From Bacteroidetes bacterium 43-93 (GTDB taxonomy: Bacteria; Bacteroidota; Bacteroidia; Chitinophagales; Chitinophagaceae), in assembly GCA_001897855.1 (NCBI GenBank), contig MKUO01000005.1:1-64000 (forward strand): a stretch of 64,000 nucleotides of DNA, in the 5' to 3' direction. Positions 54,881-63,726 of this stretch are shown piece after piece. Position 1 is the stretch's first letter, and each line of letters begins with the position of its first letter. The position numbers and the translations under genes are program-made. The notes below the pieces were generated by a model. It searched no databases, was not told where the DNA came from, and worked only from the letters and a program-made list of their open reading frames with translations.

Positions 54881-55435
54881 CTATTGAGCCGTTTGGTTTA
54901 GTATTCCATCTACCGATACTTTTATATCGGGTGCTAATTTATCATAAACTACGCGCGGAATTTTAATGGAATGGTCGATCAGGGAAATAATAAAGCTGGA
55001 GCGGAAAGTCATTTCTCTCCCCTTATTATTTATCTCTACATTAATGATGCGTTCCTGTACTACGCCGTGTATTTGTAGCCGGCCTTTTGCCCTTACCTTA
55101 TAGATTCCCTCCTTACCAATGTCCAGGTCTTCGATGATCTTACCGCTGAAAGTTGCAAAAGGGTACACCTCGGTTTCCATATAATTTTCATTAAAATGCT
55201 CCCGCTGCAGCGGGCTGTTGAAACCTTTAAAAGAAGCAATAGGCAGTTTAAAGGCAAAGCTCTTTTTCCTGCTGTCCAATGCCCCCTTTAGCTCTTTGGA
55301 TTCAGCAGTGATAAGTTCATGTGGCGCTACAGACGAAAAGCGCACAATCCCCTTATTAACTTCAAAAAGGCTTTGGCCGGCAGCACCCTTAGCAGCAAAG
55401 AAACAAGCCAGAATTACATATAAGTATTTTACCAT
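54881..55435 (-). CDS. YceI-family periplasmic protein (upstream copy)
   Basis: 184 residues, signal peptide to about residue 20 (GAAGQ). The HFNENYMETEVYPFATFSGKI and GRLQIHGVVQERIINVEI blocks are those of YceI lipocalin-like proteins, and match the copy at 49762. It is the first gene of the seven-gene leftward operon, just before the sensor kinase, and could deliver or report the ligand; that is inference. Confidence 0.82.
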   Translation of the reverse strand: MVKYLYVILACFFAAKGAAGQSLFEVNKGIVRFSSVAPHELITAESKELKGALDSRKKSFAFKLPIASFKGFNSPLQREHFNENYMETEVYPFATFSGKIIEDLDIGKEGIYKVRAKGRLQIHGVVQERIINVEINNKGREMTFRSSFIISLIDHSIKIPRVVYDKLAPDIKVSVDGILNQTAQ

Positions 55436-55547
55436 TCCCGTAACTTAAAATTAATCAAGATTATGTAACCCGATAGCCCTTTTTGCGATTTAACATTTTC
55501 TGGCTATACAATTATTTTCTTTGGCATAAGGCTTGATATATCAAGGT

Positions 55548-56141
55548 ATGGCTAAGGCTAAATTGGTATTTATAGTTCTATTATTCGTTTCCTCTGCTGC
55601 ACTTGCCCAAAACGAAGATACTCTGATAGTGTATAAATTGCCACAGGTAAATGTAAACAGTACCCGTAACTGGAGCAATGATACCGTGAGATACAGGTAC
55701 AACCAGATGAAATATTACGTCACCACCATCCTTCCTTACCTGGATGCTGCAGATAAGGTGATGGCGGAGCTGGATAAGCAGGAACGCGATCCAGCTGTGT
55801 CGAAACGACAGCGAAAGAATTACCTGGACGAGCAGGAACAAATAATACATCAACGTTTCGATGCAGAAATAAGTAAGTTGAATGAAACACAGGGTGTATT
55901 ACTTATAAAGCTGATAGCCCGTCAATCGGCCACCAACATTTACAGTAAGCTATCAGAATACAAAAGCACTTTATACGCCCTTAGATGGCAGGCCTGGGCC
56001 AAACTGCACGGGTTTAACCTGAACAGGAGGTATGATCCGGATGATGAACCCATGCTGGAGCATATCATGGTAAGTTTAGGATACCCGTTGCCTGTAGCGT
56101 ATGGAGACAGGGAGCCTGTCACACAGCTTACATCTTATTGA
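55548..56141 (+). CDS. DUF4294-family secreted protein
   Basis: 197 residues from the ATG at 55548; a TTG at 55533 is less likely. Signal peptide to about residue 21 (ALAQ). RYRYNQMKYYVTTILPYLDAADKVMAEL and LNETQGVLLIKLIARQS match DUF4294, common in Bacteroidota and of unknown function. Charged, helical. Divergent from the YceI operon. Confidence 0.75.
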   Translation: MAKAKLVFIVLLFVSSAALAQNEDTLIVYKLPQVNVNSTRNWSNDTVRYRYNQMKYYVTTILPYLDAADKVMAELDKQERDPAVSKRQRKNYLDEQEQIIHQRFDAEISKLNETQGVLLIKLIARQSATNIYSKLSEYKSTLYALRWQAWAKLHGFNLNRRYDPDDEPMLEHIMVSLGYPLPVAYGDREPVTQLTSY

Positions 56142-56187
56142 TAGAGCTTAATAAAGACACAATAGTTTCAGCGTTACTCTTTATCCG

Positions 56188-57111
56188 TCATTTATTTACA
56201 TCATTAAGAAACTGCATTACTGTTCTGTTGTATTTATCCGTTTCCTCGATAAACGGGAAGTGACCTGATTTATCAAATACTACCAGTCGAGATTGCGGCA
56301 GGCTTGCTTGTAGCTTTTCGCTGGCTGCCAGCGGCACATTATCAGCTTTGCCGTGTATGATAAGTGCAGGGGCTTTTATGGTCTTTAATTCCGTGTAATA
56401 ATCCCGGTCGTATGTTTTTATCTCACTCATCATACCATTGTAAAGAGAGTTTTGCGCATCGGCATATTTCTGTGGTATTATTAGATGGACGCTGTCAATA
56501 TATTTTACATCGTTCATAGCGGTTACGAATGCAAGCCGCATACGGATCTCCACAACAGATGAATTGGCCATTTTCAGTTCCCTTGCCTTAGATGCTACTG
56601 CTGTATCCTTCCATCTGTCTTTGATAGATTCCTGCTGCTGCTGGTCAAACTCATGATTCAGGTTAATGGGATCGCTGAATATAAGAGACGCAACCCTGTT
56701 AGGGTGTTTTTCCGCATAGTTGATCGCCAGGATACTTGCCCAGGAATGTGCCAGGATATTTATTTTGTTCAGTCCAAAAGCTACGCGGATGCTGTCTATA
56801 TCATTTATCATATTAGTATAGCTCGATCCCAGGCTGTCTTCAGGTATCTCAGATCTGCCGCTTGCGCGCTGATCGTAAAATATCAGTTTATATTTCTTAG
56901 CTAATGGCTCCAGGTAGGGGAGAAAATAGTCATGGCTCATGCCGGGGCCGCCATGCAATACCAGCAAAGGTTTACCCTCGCCGATAACAGTTACATGCAA
57001 AAAAATACCGTTTATCTTTTTAACCCCGTCAAATGATGGTTGTATCGGTTGCGCTTCAACGCCCATGTATAGCAGCATCAGCATTACCAAATAGATCAGT
57101 CGTTTAGTCAT
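56188..57111 (-). CDS. Exported alpha/beta hydrolase, proline iminopeptidase-like
   Basis: 307 residues, signal peptide to about residue 20 (GVEAQ). HGGPG oxyanion motif at 53-57, FYDQRASGRSE, nucleophile Ser123 in LAHSWASIL (where iminopeptidases usually have GGSWG), acid in HGKADNVPL and His in KSGHFPF. The family removes N-terminal Pro or hydrolyses esters; export suggests work on outside peptides. Single gene. Confidence 0.82.
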   Translation of the reverse strand: MTKRLIYLVMLMLLYMGVEAQPIQPSFDGVKKINGIFLHVTVIGEGKPLLVLHGGPGMSHDYFLPYLEPLAKKYKLIFYDQRASGRSEIPEDSLGSSYTNMINDIDSIRVAFGLNKINILAHSWASILAINYAEKHPNRVASLIFSDPINLNHEFDQQQQESIKDRWKDTAVASKARELKMANSSVVEIRMRLAFVTAMNDVKYIDSVHLIIPQKYADAQNSLYNGMMSEIKTYDRDYYTELKTIKAPALIIHGKADNVPLAASEKLQASLPQSRLVVFDKSGHFPFIEETDKYNRTVMQFLNDVNK

Positions 57112-57222
57112 AACGTTTGTCTTAGACAGATGGTTTGATACAAAAAGTAGGGTATAAAAATATAAAACCTTCTGCTCTTCTGTTAAAACTGTCTTAACGC
57201 GATATTATTAGGGTTACATTCC

Positions 57223-57984
57223 CTATCCTTCCAACCATTTACGGAATTGCGCTGCTTTTTCTTTGCTAATAATTATCTCCGGCGGAGACGGCATTTTCAG
57301 TTTCAGCAATATTTTGCCTGTTTCATCACTGCGCATCATATCAATATATTGCAGGGAAATAATGTATTGCCTGTTAGCTCTGTAAAAGACAGCAGGGTCT
57401 AATAGTTCTTCTATTTCGTCCAGCGATCGATAATCTGTAATATATTTTTTGCCTTCCCTTGTCACCAGGTATATTACTTCTTCCTTGGCAAAACAGGCTA
57501 TATCATCTATGTGTACCAGCAAGGTATTGCGTCCGTAATGGGCGGTAAACCGTTCTTTATATTTTTTGCTGTTGCCAAAGTTGGCAAATAGTTCGTTGAT
57601 CTGTTGCAGATAGGCTTCATTGCCAAATTTGCTTTGTATCTGGTGGTATTTTTCAAAAGCGGTTTGCAGTTCTTTCTTGTCTATGGGCTTTAGCAGGTAA
57701 TCAATACTGTTTACTTTAAATGCTCTTATAGCATACTCGTTGTAGGCAGTGGTGAATATAATAGGGTAGGTGATTTTGCGCTCTGTAAATACATCCAGGC
57801 TGATGCCGTCTGCCAGTTGTATGTCGGAAATGATCAGGTCAGGGGTATATGTTTCCAGTTTTTCTTTTGCTTCCTGCACGCTAGCTATCGGGCCTTCTAC
57901 TTCTGCGGCAGGCTCCAGTTGTCTTATCAGCTTCATAAGACTTTCTGCAACCAGATGCTCATCTTCCAATACCAGTATTCTCAT
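57223..57984 (-). CDS. LytTR response regulator of the efflux operon
   Basis: 253 residues. Receiver with Glu7-Asp8, Asp54 in IISDIQLAD, Thr79 and Lys99; LytTR domain at about 145-250 (FTAHYGRNTLLVHIDDIACF, FYRANRQYIISL). It follows the kinase gene by nine bases and is last in the six-gene leftward operon. Likely activator of the operon promoter near 63.45-63.6 kb. Confidence 0.93.
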   Translation of the reverse strand: MRILVLEDEHLVAESLMKLIRQLEPAAEVEGPIASVQEAKEKLETYTPDLIISDIQLADGISLDVFTERKITYPIIFTTAYNEYAIRAFKVNSIDYLLKPIDKKELQTAFEKYHQIQSKFGNEAYLQQINELFANFGNSKKYKERFTAHYGRNTLLVHIDDIACFAKEEVIYLVTREGKKYITDYRSLDEIEELLDPAVFYRANRQYIISLQYIDMMRSDETGKILLKLKMPSPPEIIISKEKAAQFRKWLEG

Positions 57985-57993
57985 AAGCCAGAT

Positions 57994-59073
57994 TTATATA
58001 AGGGGTATTTTTATACTGTATGATGTATCAGTTTCTTCTACAATAATATCCTTTTTCGTAAGATAGCTATACAACTGCCTTAGCTGGATGAGGCCATGTT
58101 TGTTAGAGCTTTCTACTTGTTTGCGCAGTTGTTTGTTATTATGCACTATTAAAAAGTCTGCTTCGTCTTTTATTACAATAGTCAATGGTGTGCTTACCTG
58201 TACTGTATTGTGCTTAATGGCGTTGTCTATCAGCATTTGTAGTGTTACCATCACTATGCCTTTTTCTTTTGCTTCTTCAGATACATCTACGTTGATAGCA
58301 AGGCCACTGCTATATCTTATATGCAGCAGTTCTATATAGTGTTGTATAAAATCCAATTCTTCTTCCAGGCTCACTATTTCGCTTTCTTTATGTTGCAAAA
58401 CATACCGATATACTTTTGCCATATGGCGCACGAATTCTGATGCAAGCTCCGGATCAGTATGTATCAATCCATCCAGTGAACTCAGTGTATTAAAAAGGTA
58501 GTGAGGATTTACCTGGTTGCGCAGTTGGTGGTATTGCAAGGTCAGTTTTTCTTTCTGTAGCTCCGCAGCTTCTATTTCTATATCAGCTTTGTCTTGTACG
58601 GTTTCCTGCCAGTGCTTGAAGAAATAACCGGTATAGAAACTAAAGTTAAAAAGGCAGATCAATATAGTGAACAACACAAACCCAATTGCCAGAAACTGGT
58701 TGTTTACATAAACAGGTATATGTGGCCTGGCAAAGGTGACAACTAATACCAGTATCGGCAGCATGATGCTAAGGCATATCAATACCTGTGCTACGATCCG
58801 CTTCACCGGCCCGTTTTCAAATGGTATTCTTCTGTCAAGCCTTTTGTTTATTGCCTTCACCAGGTGCCAAAGGCCTATCATCGTTGTAGTCTGCCCCAGG
58901 AAGCCTAATATGTGATAGCCAATACCCCATTCAGGTACCAGGTAAGCGCGTACAAAAGACATACCGAAGGTGAACAGGATGATCACAACATAGGGTGTCA
59001 GCCGGTATTGCACAAAGTTGATACCGCTTTGTTTTGAGTTTGGTTTGTTTGATATGTCTGATTCTCGCGTCAA
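57994..59073 (-). CDS. LytS-type sensor histidine kinase of the efflux operon
   Basis: 359 residues, TTG start (59073); no nearby in-frame ATG, and the 11-base gap to the ABC ATPase gene fits. Four transmembrane helices (about 28-150) with no extracellular domain, then a His_kinase domain with His191 in NPHYLFNTL and LIDNAIKHN. The ATPase end is short and the G2 loop (KHGLIQLRQ) is unusual. Lack of a periplasmic sensor suggests it reads the membrane or the transporter itself. Confidence 0.88.
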   Translation of the reverse strand: MTRESDISNKPNSKQSGINFVQYRLTPYVVIILFTFGMSFVRAYLVPEWGIGYHILGFLGQTTTMIGLWHLVKAINKRLDRRIPFENGPVKRIVAQVLICLSIMLPILVLVVTFARPHIPVYVNNQFLAIGFVLFTILICLFNFSFYTGYFFKHWQETVQDKADIEIEAAELQKEKLTLQYHQLRNQVNPHYLFNTLSSLDGLIHTDPELASEFVRHMAKVYRYVLQHKESEIVSLEEELDFIQHYIELLHIRYSSGLAINVDVSEEAKEKGIVMVTLQMLIDNAIKHNTVQVSTPLTIVIKDEADFLIVHNNKQLRKQVESSNKHGLIQLRQLYSYLTKKDIIVEETDTSYSIKIPLI

Positions 59074-59084
59074 AAAAAGGAGAT

Positions 59085-59786
59085 TTAAGAATGTTCGCCG
59101 TTGGGGAAATGCGTACCTATTATATGGCCATCTTCCATTTCAATGATACGGTCACTGCCATTTGCAAAGTCCGGGTCATGCGTAACAGTGATGATCGTTT
59201 GCTGGTTTTCCGTAGCTAGTTGTTTAAATATCTCAAATACTTTTTGAGAATTTGCTTTGTCAAGATTACCTGTTGGTTCATCGCCCATGATCACGGTCGG
59301 GTCATTAATGAGTGCTCTTGCAATAGCCACACGCTGTTGCTGCCCTCCCGATAGTTTTGATGCATGCTTCATTGCATATTCATCCATACCTACCAGGCGC
59401 AGTTTTTCAATAGCACGGTGCTCTATCTCGTCAGGGCTGTATTTTGCCAGCTTCAATGCAGGCATCATCACATTTTGCAAAGCTGTAAATTCCGGCAGCA
59501 GGTAGTGAAACTGGAAGACAAAGCCCATATGCTCGTTCCGGAAATGTGCCAGTTGGTTTTGTCCCTGCCCGGTTGTCTTTTGCCCGTTTATCTCTAATGT
59601 ACCTTCATAATCCGTGTCCATAGTAGAAAGGATATAAAGCAGTGTACTTTTACCACATCCGCTTTTACCTATAATGGATAAGAACTCTCCTTTGTTCGCG
59701 TCAAAACTGATGCCTTTCAGCACCTGGAATTTCTCAGGTTCGTAAAAGTACTTTACTATGTTGGTCGCTTTCAGTATTGTGGACAT
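59085..59786 (-). CDS. ABC transporter ATP-binding protein (MacB/LolD type)
   Basis: 233 residues. Walker A at 40-48 (GKSGCGKST), Q-loop [16 protein letters not shown], signature [15 protein letters not shown], Walker [13 protein letters not shown], switch His in VTHDPDFA. It powers the permease encoded 11 bases upstream. Together with adaptor and TolC it should form a tripartite exporter. Confidence 0.95.
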   Translation of the reverse strand: MSTILKATNIVKYFYEPEKFQVLKGISFDANKGEFLSIIGKSGCGKSTLLYILSTMDTDYEGTLEINGQKTTGQGQNQLAHFRNEHMGFVFQFHYLLPEFTALQNVMMPALKLAKYSPDEIEHRAIEKLRLVGMDEYAMKHASKLSGGQQQRVAIARALINDPTVIMGDEPTGNLDKANSQKVFEIFKQLATENQQTIITVTHDPDFANGSDRIIEMEDGHIIGTHFPNGEHS

Positions 59787-59797
59787 ACTTATTTTTT

Positions 59798-61060
59798 TTA
59801 CCCCCTGATTATAAGTACAGGGTCTACTTTGGCTGCTCTCTTTGACGGAAAATATCCCGCAAACAATGTGGTCAGAAATCCAAAGAACAATCCCGACATG
59901 TAATGAAATAGCTTGAAATTTACCGGGAAAGTACTGATGCGGAAAAACTCACCCGCAGGAAACGGCGTGCGCGATAGCAGGTAACTAAAGAACCATCCTA
60001 TAGCCAATCCTGCAATACCGCCTGCTATGCCAATCATCAGCGATTGCAGCAAAAAGATCGCTGTAATATCATTTCCTTCAAACCCGGTAGCTTTTAGTAT
60101 CGCTATATCCTTCATCTTGTTGATGATGTTCATATTCATGATATTGTAGATGCCAAATCCTGCAACTACCAGCAGGGTAATGCATACCACCCCTGTCATA
60201 ATGTTGCGTATTTTGGTGCCTGCCAATATAGATGCATTCGCGGTTTCCCAGTCTTCCATATACGCGTCGGGATACATTTGCTGCAGTTTCTTTTTAAACT
60301 CTACGGCGCCTTCTTTATCCTTCAGTTTCATGTTCAGGTCGGTAATGTATGATGGATCTACACCCATTATCTTTTGTACAGTGGCCAGCGTTGCATAGCT
60401 CTTGGTCTCGTCCCATGCGGCTATGCCAAAAGAAAATATGCCCACTACACGTACGTTCAGGTTGTTTCCGGATGGGGTAGTAACACTTACCCTGTCGCCA
60501 ACCTTAGCATTCATCTTTTTAGCCAGCCCTTTACCTATAACAATAACGTCCGATCCTTTTTGCAGTTCTTCCAGCGAGCCTTCATCCATTTTCTTATCCA
60601 GGCTGAATAGCTTTTCCTCGCTCGGTATATCTATGCCCGATATGGTGCCGGGTATTTGCACCGGTCCATTATTGAAGAATACTTGTGATGATACTTCGGG
60701 CGCTACACCAAGCACTTCCGGCATTTCTTCTATTCGCTGGCCCATAATGAGGCCATTCTTTATTTTAGATAGTTCATTCTTTGGGCGCTGATGTTCCAGC
60801 ACATACCAGTTTTTATCTGTCTGTGGCTGTCCTTCGGCAATGATCTTTTCTTCACGCAGTTCTATGGGTTTATAGATGCGGATATGGGGTGTATTGTCCA
60901 TAGCCATATCTTCCAGGAACTGGTTTACACCGGTCATAAAGCTGATCATGATAATGAACATCGATATCCCGAAGGTTACACCCAGCATCGCAATGATGGT
61001 CTGCTTCTTTTTGCTGAGCAGATGTGTAGTGGCTATTGTAAATGCTAGTTTCCAGTTCAT
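59798..61060 (-). CDS. ABC transporter permease (MacB/FtsX-like)
   Basis: 420 residues. One N-terminal transmembrane helix (about 20-45), a periplasmic MacB-type domain (about 46-280), then three C-terminal helices (FtsX domain), ending SKRAAKVDPVLIIRG. Lacks a fused ATPase; the ATPase is the next gene. Its start overlaps the adaptor stop by four bases. Confidence 0.93.
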   Translation of the reverse strand: MNWKLAFTIATTHLLSKKKQTIIAMLGVTFGISMFIIMISFMTGVNQFLEDMAMDNTPHIRIYKPIELREEKIIAEGQPQTDKNWYVLEHQRPKNELSKIKNGLIMGQRIEEMPEVLGVAPEVSSQVFFNNGPVQIPGTISGIDIPSEEKLFSLDKKMDEGSLEELQKGSDVIVIGKGLAKKMNAKVGDRVSVTTPSGNNLNVRVVGIFSFGIAAWDETKSYATLATVQKIMGVDPSYITDLNMKLKDKEGAVEFKKKLQQMYPDAYMEDWETANASILAGTKIRNIMTGVVCITLLVVAGFGIYNIMNMNIINKMKDIAILKATGFEGNDITAIFLLQSLMIGIAGGIAGLAIGWFFSYLLSRTPFPAGEFFRISTFPVNFKLFHYMSGLFFGFLTTLFAGYFPSKRAAKVDPVLIIRG

Positions 61061-62148
61061 TTTGTAATGATTACTGTTGACGATTCAGATAATCCGCTGC
61101 GAACCTCCACCCAGGTATCATCCTCTACGCCCTTGGTTATCTTTATCTTTTTCTTTTTGCCGTTTTCTTTGATCACCACGCTGTCGCCTTTTAGTAAGGC
61201 AGTGCGTGGTATTGCCAATACATTCTTTTTGTCAGCTACTACAATATTTGCTTCCAGGTTTAGACCATACATAGATACCGGTATAGGTTCATCCAGCAAC
61301 GCATCTACACGAAAAGACTGTTCTACTTTATTCAGCAAAGGATATATTTTGCTTATGTGAGCTTTGAATACATGGTCAGGAAAGGCATCCATGGTTATTA
61401 CTACGTGCTGGCCTTCATAAACTTTGTCCAGGTCGTCCTCATCCACCAGCAGCTTGGCATACATAATGCCTGCTCCTATCAACGCAATAGGCTGGTTCGG
61501 GTTTACAAGATCACCTTCTTTCTTATACACATCATACACTACGCCGTTTACAAAACTTTTCAGCTTACCAACATCTGCTTGTGCTGCTGCAATTGCCAGT
61601 TGGTTTTGGGCTTCCTGTAGTTGCAGGTTACCTGTTAAACGCTGCTGCTCATAGTTCTGTTTCAGATTTTGATAATCCTTCAGTGAGCTCTGGTAGGCCA
61701 GGTAGTATTTTTCATAACTGCTTTGCGATATGGCATTTTGCTCGTACAGGTTTTTATATCTTGTATACTGCAGGCTATCTTGCTGCAGTTTTATGCGTGC
61801 CACTTCCAGCCTGCCTTGCAGTTCACGGAATACAGGGGCATTATTGGCTACAGATGGTATTGTTCTTTGTACCACAGCTTCTGCTCCTAGTGTTTGCGCT
61901 GTTCTTACATCATTACTTACTACAAATAGCAGCTGCCCTTTTTTTACGGTATCTCCTTCTTTCACCAATGCCTGCGACAGGTAGCCATCTACCGTCGGTA
62001 TTACTTTATATTCTTCTTCCGGCACCAAAGATCCTGATGCGTAAACTGCGGATGTGAGCTGCTTCATTTCCGGCTTCACCTCTTTTTGTTTGCTGCCGCA
62101 GCTTGCTGCTGCAATAGCGGGCAATAACCAGTATAGTGATCGCTTCAT
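61057..62148 (-). CDS. Periplasmic adaptor (MacA-like) lipoprotein
   Basis: 363 residues, probable lipobox Cys17 (AAASC). YKVIPTVDGYLSQALVKEGDTVKKGQLLFVV is the biotinyl-lipoyl part, followed by a long coiled-coil hairpin (about 100-190) and a beta-barrel domain ending VEVRSGLSESSTVIITK. It bridges the inner-membrane ABC permease and TolC. It lies eight bases after the TolC gene. Confidence 0.93.
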   Translation of the reverse strand: MKRSLYWLLPAIAAASCGSKQKEVKPEMKQLTSAVYASGSLVPEEEYKVIPTVDGYLSQALVKEGDTVKKGQLLFVVSNDVRTAQTLGAEAVVQRTIPSVANNAPVFRELQGRLEVARIKLQQDSLQYTRYKNLYEQNAISQSSYEKYYLAYQSSLKDYQNLKQNYEQQRLTGNLQLQEAQNQLAIAAAQADVGKLKSFVNGVVYDVYKKEGDLVNPNQPIALIGAGIMYAKLLVDEDDLDKVYEGQHVVITMDAFPDHVFKAHISKIYPLLNKVEQSFRVDALLDEPIPVSMYGLNLEANIVVADKKNVLAIPRTALLKGDSVVIKENGKKKKIKITKGVEDDTWVEVRSGLSESSTVIITK

Positions 62149-62155
62149 TGCTATA

Positions 62156-63448
62156 TTAGAATTTTTGAGTGCTTAAAAGATAATAGAGTATCCCGTCTGC
62201 CAGGTTTTGTAAGTAGTCGATCCTGGCCCTGTTATACTCCATGTATATATTGTTGAATTCGTCAAATTCCATCACACCTTCTTTAAGGTTCAGCTTGGCG
62301 ATGCGCAGGTTCTCTGATGCATTCTTCACTTTTTCTTTCATCAGGTTTTGTTTCATAAAGGCCGCATTGTATTGGTCGTACCATGCCTGCTGTTGCTGGG
62401 TAAGTACATCGCGGGTTTTATCGGCATCTATCTTTGCCAGTTCATATTGTAGCTTGCTCTTATTGCGTGCCGATCTGTAATAATTCCCCTGGAACAATGG
62501 AAAGTCTAATCTAGCTCCGATATTGGCTACATCAAATTGTACATTACCGGTATTGTTGAATTTACTCTGGAAATTATAGGCATATCTCCCTGCCAGGGCT
62601 ATTTTAGGCAATACGCTATCCTTGCTTGCACGCAATGCATATTGTGCTGCCTGCAGTTTATAATCTGCTTCTTTCCAGCCTGCCCTTTCGGTGGGGTTCC
62701 CTGCCTCGGTTAATAATGGCCAGCTGAATGCAGTAATATCTTCGTTTATTATTATCGAGTCTTTAGTGTAGAGCATAGAATCGAGGGCAATATGCGACAG
62801 TTGCACTTGCTTGCTGGCATTGATGCCTGATACCTGTACATCAAGGTTCAGGTTGATGGTTCGGTTATAGTCCGATGGGTTTACCACGCCATTTTTATAC
62901 CGTGCTTCCATGATACGGCTTAGTTCTGTGGCGGTTTCTGTATTCTCCTGGTTCAGTTTCAATACTTCTTTGCTGATTAGGGCCTGGTAATAGGTTTGTA
63001 TCAGTTGTATATGAAAAAGCTCCATGGCTGCTTTGTAGCTCCATTCAGACTGCCTGTAGCTCGCCCTTGCCTTAGCCACCTGGGCCCATTTATCAAAGCT
63101 TATCAGCGGCATACTGATCTCTGCCCCGGAGGTAAATATATACGGCAGGCCAAATTGAGCCTTAAGATAGGTGCCGGGCTTGCCGCCTAATACTTCTGCC
63201 GGTATTACTTGTGTGGCTATGATAGGGTAATAATCGGCGGTGCCAAAAACATTGATCTTCGGATACAATCCTGATGCCTGTACCCGCATATCCTGCTTAG
63301 CCATCTTAGGCAGGATCTTTGACTGTAAAGATGCCGGCGCATGGCTATCGGCATACTGCAATAGTTCATCCAGGTTGTTGATTTGTAATTGTGCCTTGCT
63401 TTCAAGTGTTGCTGTGAATAGTAGTACCAACACCAGGTATAACCGCAT
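62156..63448 (-). CDS. TolC-family outer-membrane efflux protein
   Basis: 430 residues from the ATG at 63448, where a signal peptide (MRLYLVLVLLF...SKAQ) begins; an ATG at 63487 would put 13 residues before it. Two long helical repeats of the TolC fold (LQSKILPKMAKQDMRVQASGLYPKI and NLRIAKLNLKEGVMEFDEFNNIY mark their parts). Outer-membrane channel and first gene of the six-gene efflux operon. Confidence 0.9.
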   Translation of the reverse strand: MRLYLVLVLLFTATLESKAQLQINNLDELLQYADSHAPASLQSKILPKMAKQDMRVQASGLYPKINVFGTADYYPIIATQVIPAEVLGGKPGTYLKAQFGLPYIFTSGAEISMPLISFDKWAQVAKARASYRQSEWSYKAAMELFHIQLIQTYYQALISKEVLKLNQENTETATELSRIMEARYKNGVVNPSDYNRTINLNLDVQVSGINASKQVQLSHIALDSMLYTKDSIIINEDITAFSWPLLTEAGNPTERAGWKEADYKLQAAQYALRASKDSVLPKIALAGRYAYNFQSKFNNTGNVQFDVANIGARLDFPLFQGNYYRSARNKSKLQYELAKIDADKTRDVLTQQQQAWYDQYNAAFMKQNLMKEKVKNASENLRIAKLNLKEGVMEFDEFNNIYMEYNRARIDYLQNLADGILYYLLSTQKF

Positions 63449-63647
63449 TCCTAATAATTTTGTACAAATTGAATATAATATCTCCATTTATTAAAGCAAT
63501 TGTCAGCCAGGCGGAATAAAATAACATCAAGGCAAAACTTATGTATATATAAACGCCTGTAGGTCCGCCAACTGACTTTGGTACCATTTTTGATTGTAAA
63601 CTGATTGTTATCGGCTTACAAATTCACTGTTAAGTAGGCTCTTTTAT

Positions 63648-63679
63648 TTTGATTAGGCGGGTTTGCAGGCGCATATTTG
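63648..63679 (+). promoter_or_regulatory. Candidate promoter of the right-edge gene
   Basis: TTTG (63648-63651) and TATTTG (63674-63679), 22 bases apart, in the context GCGCATATTTGCATTATCAAAAC, nearly identical to the candidate at 13452. An A-rich leader (CTAAACACAAATAAAAAATT) follows up to the ATG at 63727. Confidence 0.55.
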
Positions 63680-63726
63680 CATTATCAAAACGAGCAATGC
63701 TAAACACAAATAAAAAATTAAACACC

